From assembly GCA_037178625.1 (NCBI GenBank), contig CM074130.1, positions 3,596,001 to 3,660,000 on the forward strand: DNA of 64,000 nt. The letters run 5' to 3'. This stretch comes from Skeletonema tropicum (taxonomy: Eukaryota > Bacillariophyta > Thalassiosirophyceae > Thalassiosirales > Thalassiosiraceae). Position 1 is the first letter of the stretch; each line of letters opens with the position of its first letter. The notes under the pieces are model-generated. The model had not been told where the DNA came from, searched no databases, and was given only the letters and a program-made list of their open reading frames with translations. Below, piece after piece: positions 59,790 to 64,000 of the stretch. The position numbers and the translations under genes were made by a program.

Positions 59790-60399
59790 TCACACTAAAC
59801 TGCGTCCTGCAATAAGAGGATGGAACTGTGGACCAGGAGGGCCATGGACGAATTGCTCTTCTCTGTATAGAAACGATGCAGATACATTATTGGATCCCTG
59901 CTGAGGCAGATATATGGAAGGATAAACTGTCCCTCGAAACCTTGTTACTTGTAAACCATCTTCCAGTTCTCCATTCACCCATAGCTGTATCATGGGCAGT
60001 TCTGACTGCTGTACAACAATCCCAATCACATCCCCATCTTTCAGATCAGCAGCTGTGCACATAAATTTCGTACCGTGCTGTTCTGGAGGTACCGATGAAG
60101 ATGCTAATATTTCATAAAATTTGGAGTTTCTCCTGTTCGACACGCCCACCATAACAGTGGCGGTTGGATTGTCACCTGTCCTAACACGCCATTCCCAATA
60201 ACATGAATCCTGTTCCACACTTACATCGGTCAGTGCTAAACCATATCCTGCCACCTCATTTCCGAGATCATTCGCAACTCGTATGGTAGGCGCTGACATC
60301 TCAGGATTGATCGAATGAACTTGCGGGATGTTATTCTCCAATAAAGACTCTTCATTATTAATTGCGTCCGCGGCAACACTTCCGGAGAAATTCTATCAT
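59790..60399 (-). CDS. SPRY-domain protein (one frame break at the N-terminus)
   Basis: About 202 residues. The SPRY/B30.2 fold covers most of it: CYWEWRVRTGDNPTATVMVGVSN, GTKFMCTAADLKDGDVIGIVV, MIQLWVNGE, GTVYPSIYLP. The domain mediates protein binding; no partner domain is seen. The ATG at 60399 (MIEF...) reaches the domain only if one A of AAA at about 60,389 is extra. The sister copy near 62,315 indeed has one A fewer there. Otherwise the ATG at 60299 (MSAPTIRV) is the start. The N-terminal 25 codons come from the duplicated segment. Convergent with ATP23 with 63 bp between stops. Confidence 0.7.
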
Positions 60400-60581
60400 C
60401 GATGATGGCAAAAGCCGCCTGCAAGGAGAACAACAACATTGGCCCATTACCAAAGATTATTAAGCAGCAATTCTTCGAGTCCAATCGTAAAGTTTTAAGT
60501 ATTATTGAGTATTGTTCAAGTGAAAGTTGCTGTGATTCTCTTCAATATCAACGCGAACCGAACCCGCAGCTAGCTTGGGGT

Positions 60582-61549
60582 CTATTCTCTAGAGTTTGGT
60601 CACGTTCCATCACGGGCCAAAAGTTGGGACAAGGAAATTTTTCAGCACGGGTGCAAATGGAACCAAAAAATGGAAATTGCTTTGTTATAAGTTTAATAGG
60701 CCAATTAGCGTTAGATATACCCTTTACAATGCTCTGCATGACCGAGAGCCCCCCAGCAACTCACACTACTACCCCATTCATTCAATTCAATGCACTCAAA
60801 AGATCAACAAGTGGTCATGTTGGCCAATATCCATGTCGTCATCCTTCAATGGAGGAAGGTAGGCATCCTCTCTCTAGAGCGACAATCCAATCAACTGTTC
60901 ATAATACATGTGGAGAAGGCGGTCATTTTCACGAGTGTACATAATTCGTGCAGCAAGTTGTGGATCCATTCTGGCCCTCCTGATGGATAGTACTTGAGAT
61001 GCACGGCTCCTGACGCGCTCCTGATGGTGCGGAGTTGGCAGGAATGGCAAGGAAAGCTCGAGCCAAGTTGGCAACTGTTGGAAACCTGTGCTCATTCACA
61101 CTCCACCACGCCAATGGGTCGTTGAAATCTCCGTCAGAATTCTTGATAGGCAAAGAATTAACTGCATGAAAAAAGGATTGCAGTTCAGAGTGACACTTCT
61201 TGTTCAGCATGTCGATATTTCCAAGGTCATCATGGCTGGTATCAACCAACCCGCTGTCAAAGTTATCAAAGATACAAGCCACAGTCATGGCCACGGCGGA
61301 TAGGGTCAATGGAAGCCATCGGAGGCGAGCAAGAGGCCGATTTACATCATGTTTTTTGATCTGAAATCTTGCATCTTGCCTGAGGGAGGGTCTTAAAGTC
61401 TTTATGTACGCACGTGGTGAGGAGAGTCAATTTCAATAGGTTATGGGTCCTCACGGGTCTTCACGTGATGAAGGGTCGCGTGAGTAGACTTCACGGATCA
61501 CGTGACTCACGTGAGTACTCACACCTCGTGACCAAACTCTACTATTCTC
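60582..61549 (-). mobile_element. Second non-autonomous hAT element with 8-bp target duplication
   Basis: The element spans 60590-61541 (952 bp). Ends are 15-bp inverted repeats TAGAGTTTGGTCACG at 60590-60604 and its complement at 61527-61541. The 8-bp CTATTCTC flanks both sides (60582-60589, 61542-61549). The sister copy of the host sequence at 62,545 has a single CTACTCTC and no insert, confirming the boundaries. The right sub-terminal region has repeated CACGTGA/TCACGTG palindromes (61,460-61,515). It belongs to a different family from the hAT at 53.1 kb. Internal coding is a transposase C-terminus on the minus strand. Confidence 0.93.
60874..61309 (-). CDS. hAT transposase dimerisation domain remnant
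   Basis: Two overlapping minus-strand frames, one base apart, give DPLAWWSVNEHRFPTVANLA, RAFLAIPANSAP then ERVRSRASQVLSIRRARM and LHMYYEQLIG. This is the canonical hAT C-terminal dimerisation motif. The N-terminal DDE part is missing, so the enzyme cannot be active. One +1 shift near 61,030 separates the pieces. Confidence 0.85.
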
Positions 61550-61643
61550 GCCTTTGCCTCTCGCGTATCGCTCTAGTAGGTTAGCCTACTTTCTCGAACA
61601 CTCTCTTGTCCACTTTCCTCGCTCCACTTTCTTGCTCACTTCT

Positions 61644-62330
61644 TCCCTCTCGTAGTTCTAATGAAGTCAGTCTTGTACACGAGGAGTCACTCGGCGATCT
61701 TGGCTCTATAGGATTCAAAAAACAATACGCTTGGAGGGCGATATCATGTCAGTGAGAACGGTTTTGTCAAACTCGGGGAAGAAACAGTTCAGTACACCCT
61801 GGTATTCTCATCATTTTTTCACTGGTGATAACGATCCTGTCGGCCCTGGTTACGGCATTGATCTTGGATTGAGCAAAGACGGGTCTGCTCCTCTCTTTGA
61901 TCAGCCTGGTTTGGGCGTGTGGGCGGAAGACTTGAACACTTATGCAAATGTAACGATGGCAAGAGACGGATCAATCTCAATGAAAATGACCAAAACCATC
62001 CCAGAGGGTGTAAAGCTGAAGGCTGAATTTCTTGATAAACAGAGAATCACCTGGACAGATGGATCCTTCACCTTACACGCTCCAAACGGCTTGTCGGTCA
62101 ATGAACGCATTCCCGAACTGCAGAGCCAGAACCGAAATCCATCCATATCCATATATAAATACAACGTATATGCCGAGAGAGGGACGCTGTCACCAGAACC
62201 AATTTTTCTACTATACCTCCAGCCAGATGAAACGACAGTTTGGACGCAATATTTGAAATTTACATCCCCTGTTGATACAAGGTTCGGAGACAGAAATGGC
62301 GGCAACACTTCCGGAGAATTCTATTATTGA
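61644..62330 (+). CDS. Unrecognised protein fragment (partial, one frame break)
   Basis: From about 61712, after a possible CTATAG splice acceptor, the frame reads NTLGGRYHVSENGFVKLGEE and YTLVFSS, then changes by +1 at a T run near 61,815 to FFTGDNDPVGPGYGIDLGLS and continues about 160 residues (LGVWAEDLNTYANVTM, GVKLKAEFLDKQRITWTDGS, LSVNERIPELQSQNRNPSIS). It stops at 62330 after running into duplicated segment copy B, so its true C-terminus may be lost. No start codon is convincing. The composition is of a beta-rich soluble protein. I do not recognise a family. Confidence 0.5.
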
Positions 62331-62638
62331 TGACGGCAAGAGCCGCCTGCAAGGAGAACAACAACATTGGCCCATTACCAAAGATTATTAAGCAGCAATT
62401 CTTCGAGACCAATCGTAAAGTTTTAAGTATTGAGTATTGTTCAAGTGAAAGTTGCTGTGATTCTCTTCAATATCAACGCGAACCGAACCCAAATCTCATA
62501 GGGAGACGTAGACCCGCAGCTAGCTTGGGGTCTACTCTCGCCTTTGCCTCTCGCGTATTGTATCGCTATAGTAGGTTAGCCTACTTTCTCGAACACTCTC
62601 TTGTCCACTTTCCTCGCTCCACTTTCTTGCTCACTTCT
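62300..62638. repeat. Duplicated segment, copy B (empty hAT site)
   Basis: 339 bp matching copy A, without the hAT insert. It carries a 21-bp block (around AATCTCATAGGGAGACG) absent from copy A. It overlaps the end of the unrecognised gene fragment. Confidence 0.9.
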
Positions 62639-63214
62639 CACCTGCTCGCAATTGCAAAAGATTGAAGCGCGTTATCTGCCATCTGCCGATAAGTAATCTT
62701 CCGCCATCTGCTGCTGCCTTCCCAGCGCTAATCCAATCTTTTGCAAAGATTGCTCCTCAAAACTCAAACGCGCAGCCATTGTCTCTGCTTTGGGCTCCGC
62801 GCGCGCGCCCCAAGTATATATAGTAAACACACACAAGGCAGATCTTCTTCCGCGATATCCAGCCAAATAAGCGTACGCGTCACGGTTGAGATGGAGGTCC
62901 CCCGAACACAATGAGCATAATAAGTGTACCCATGTGTGTACTACTTCCTCTTTCTTTCTCTTTCCTTAATAAATTCAAATGGGTGTGTTTTTGCATGCAC
63001 TCTTCTAGAGCTATTATCGATAGAGAAGCTTGAATTTATACCCCCAATATCCCAAGCACAACAAAATCTTCTTACCCTCACAGGTCAAAGGGTCAGACTT
63101 ACATAGTTCCATGAAGTTGGGGCTGGCCTGAACCTCGAAAAAGTGGAGGAGTACCGCTCAGCCCTCAAGGATACAAAAAAAGATTCTTTCTGCCGGCACC
63201 TTTAAAGACAAAAA
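62639..63214. other. Gene-free stretch
   Basis: No supported coding frame. A GCGCGCGCGCC run near 62,808 is the only marked feature. Confidence 0.4.
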
Positions 63215-63461
63215 ATGAAAGGACGAAAAACAACCTCTCGAGAGCGACCTGCTGCCCACTTCCTCGCAAGAAGGGTGCATCGACAACAAAATAAAATGAC
63301 ACAATTCGGCCTCCATCATGCCGATGGCATTGGGAACGGTCGTTCTCAGCAACCAATCGGCCAAATCACTCCGTTCGACGTGCTATACCCTTCACAACAG
63401 CCCTATAGACAGATATTATAAGGTGGCGACGTCAGAGCATTCGTAGCCTCGCTCGTAATAA

Positions 63462-64000
63462 CGGTCAAACTCACCCCATCGTTTCATCACAATCATCAAT
63501 CGCGCATTGGCTTCATATTTCCTCCATCGACGTCCCTGCAATGCTTTTCGCAAAGAGTACCCTCGCCTATTTGATGAGCTACATGCGCAGTTTGCGTTGT
63601 TTCCATCTAATACAAGGATTGCAGAGCAAATGCATTGTGTCGAGCGAAATGCATATAATTCCCAGGCTTCTACTGAGAGTGCCACCGCCAGGAACAATTA
63701 CATCATGGGCCCAGTGTACGAAGACCGACGTGCCCGTCGCGAGATGAGTTTCTACAACACCAATAATAAGTCATCCACTTCCACTACCAAGCGAAGAAAG
63801 GTAGCACCGAAACACAATGATAAGAAGTATCTGCTGGTTGAGCTCGGTCAACAATTGAAAAGCCGTGCGTCTGGATACACTCAAGAAAAGCTGTCTCGTA
63901 TCCCTCTACAAGTCCGGAAGGATAACAGCATCAGTCGAATCAAAGAGCGTGGTACTGATTGCACTCTCAAACTACTCAAAGAGCAGAAACTTGCCCATGC
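63462..64000 (+). CDS. Open coding region running off the window end, function unknown
   Basis: After a stop at 63459 the + frame (phase of 63,543) stays open to the last base, about 179 codons: RFITIINRALASYFL, FRKEYPRLFDELHAQFALFP, IAEQMHCVERNAYNS, NNYIMGPVYEDRRARREM, TTKRRKVAPKHNDKKYLLVE, LKSRASGYTQEKLSRIPLQV. The composition is basic and Gln/Ser-rich; the FPxLxxxxAQ-like phrase and nearby hAT copies suggest, weakly, transposon-derived sequence. Upstream at 63,215-63,420 another frame (KGRKTTSRERPAAHF) may be an earlier, frame-shifted part of the same gene. The start is unknown. Confidence 0.4.

Larger units (their letters stand above)
60371..61643. repeat. Duplicated segment, copy A (interrupted by hAT element)
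   Basis: Copy A consists of 60371-60589 plus 61550-61643. It matches copy B (62300-62638) closely except for a 21-bp block missing here, small indels, and the 952-bp hAT insertion that splits it. It begins CGGCAACACTTCCGG and ends TTGCTCACTTCT in both copies. Copy A overlaps the 5' end of the SPRY gene, so the segment may contain a promoter and first codons. Confidence 0.9.

Noticed and set aside
60402..60944. 181-codon ORF containing the PLPKIIKQQFFE phrase shared with 62,327-62,665
   Set aside because: The shared phrase is just the duplicated DNA segment. The frames diverge after it, one runs straight into the hAT element, and both are interrupted by one-base differences.

Overview
The window is nuclear DNA of a eukaryotic alga, most likely a centric diatom or a close stramenopile relative. 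Genes sit densely on both strands. Introns are few, short (about 70-150 bp) and GT-AG, and two (in the bromodomain-PWWP and DYRK genes) show a perfect TACTAAC branch site. Two proteins have a secretory signal followed by a plastid-type cleavage context (NGF, YSF). A fused AdoMet decarboxylase-aminopropyltransferase, a layout reported from diatoms, and a mitochondrial ornithine carbamoyltransferase (diatoms have a urea cycle) fit the same picture. The species cannot be named from sequence alone.

Layout. 0-6 kb: the 3' part of a tandem-motor kinesin-like gene (+) and cysteinyl-tRNA synthetase (-). 6-8.9 kb: gene-free, with nine or so 184-bp tandem units and a 204-bp pogo/Tigger-like MITE. 8.9-24.2 kb: bromodomain-PWWP protein (+), small two-TM protein (-), RsmD-type rRNA methyltransferase (-), ornithine carbamoyltransferase (+), multi-TM protein (-), amino-acid transporter (+), AdoMetDC-aminopropyltransferase-SET-like fusion (-), plastid-targeted unknown (-). 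24.4-40 kb: DYRK kinase (+), coiled-coil protein (-), COQ6 (-) divergent to NDUFAF7/MidA (+), S1-NKAP fusion (-), KDEL receptor (+). 40-52.5 kb: MCM6 (-), histone-fold protein (+), A-type Fe-S carrier (-), LRR protein (+), GT92 glycosyltransferase (+), triple CCCH zinc-finger protein (-). 53.1-54.0 kb: a hAT element with perfect 8-bp target duplication. 54.2-64 kb: Tudor-SN (+), acidic secretory/membrane protein with lysine clusters (-), ATP23 (+), SPRY protein (-), a second hAT element inside a duplicated segment whose sister copy is an empty site, an unknown gene fragment and an open coding region running off the end.

Two things stand out. First, the polyamine fusion has unusual catalytic residues: the AdoMetDC Cys is Thr, the second Asp of the aminopropyltransferase DxxDP motif is Gln, and there is an extra SET-like C-terminal domain. 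Second, the sequence has a sharp change in character. Every gene before about 27 kb is read without interruption, whereas after that about 38 reading-frame breaks occur, and all I could resolve are net +1 insertions. Seventeen of them fall in 32.0-35.9 kb. This looks like insertion-type sequencing error in part of the assembly rather than gene decay, so those genes are annotated as probably functional with their breaks described.

Functionally these are mostly housekeeping genes: translation (CARS, RsmD), replication (MCM6), splicing or RNA (NKAP, Tudor-SN, CCCH), respiratory-chain assembly (COQ6, NDUFAF7, ATP23, IscA-type), secretory pathway (KDEL receptor, GT92), and nitrogen/polyamine metabolism (OTC, AdoMetDC-APT, amino-acid transporter). 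No operon logic applies. Several pairs are divergent and share short intergenic promoters.
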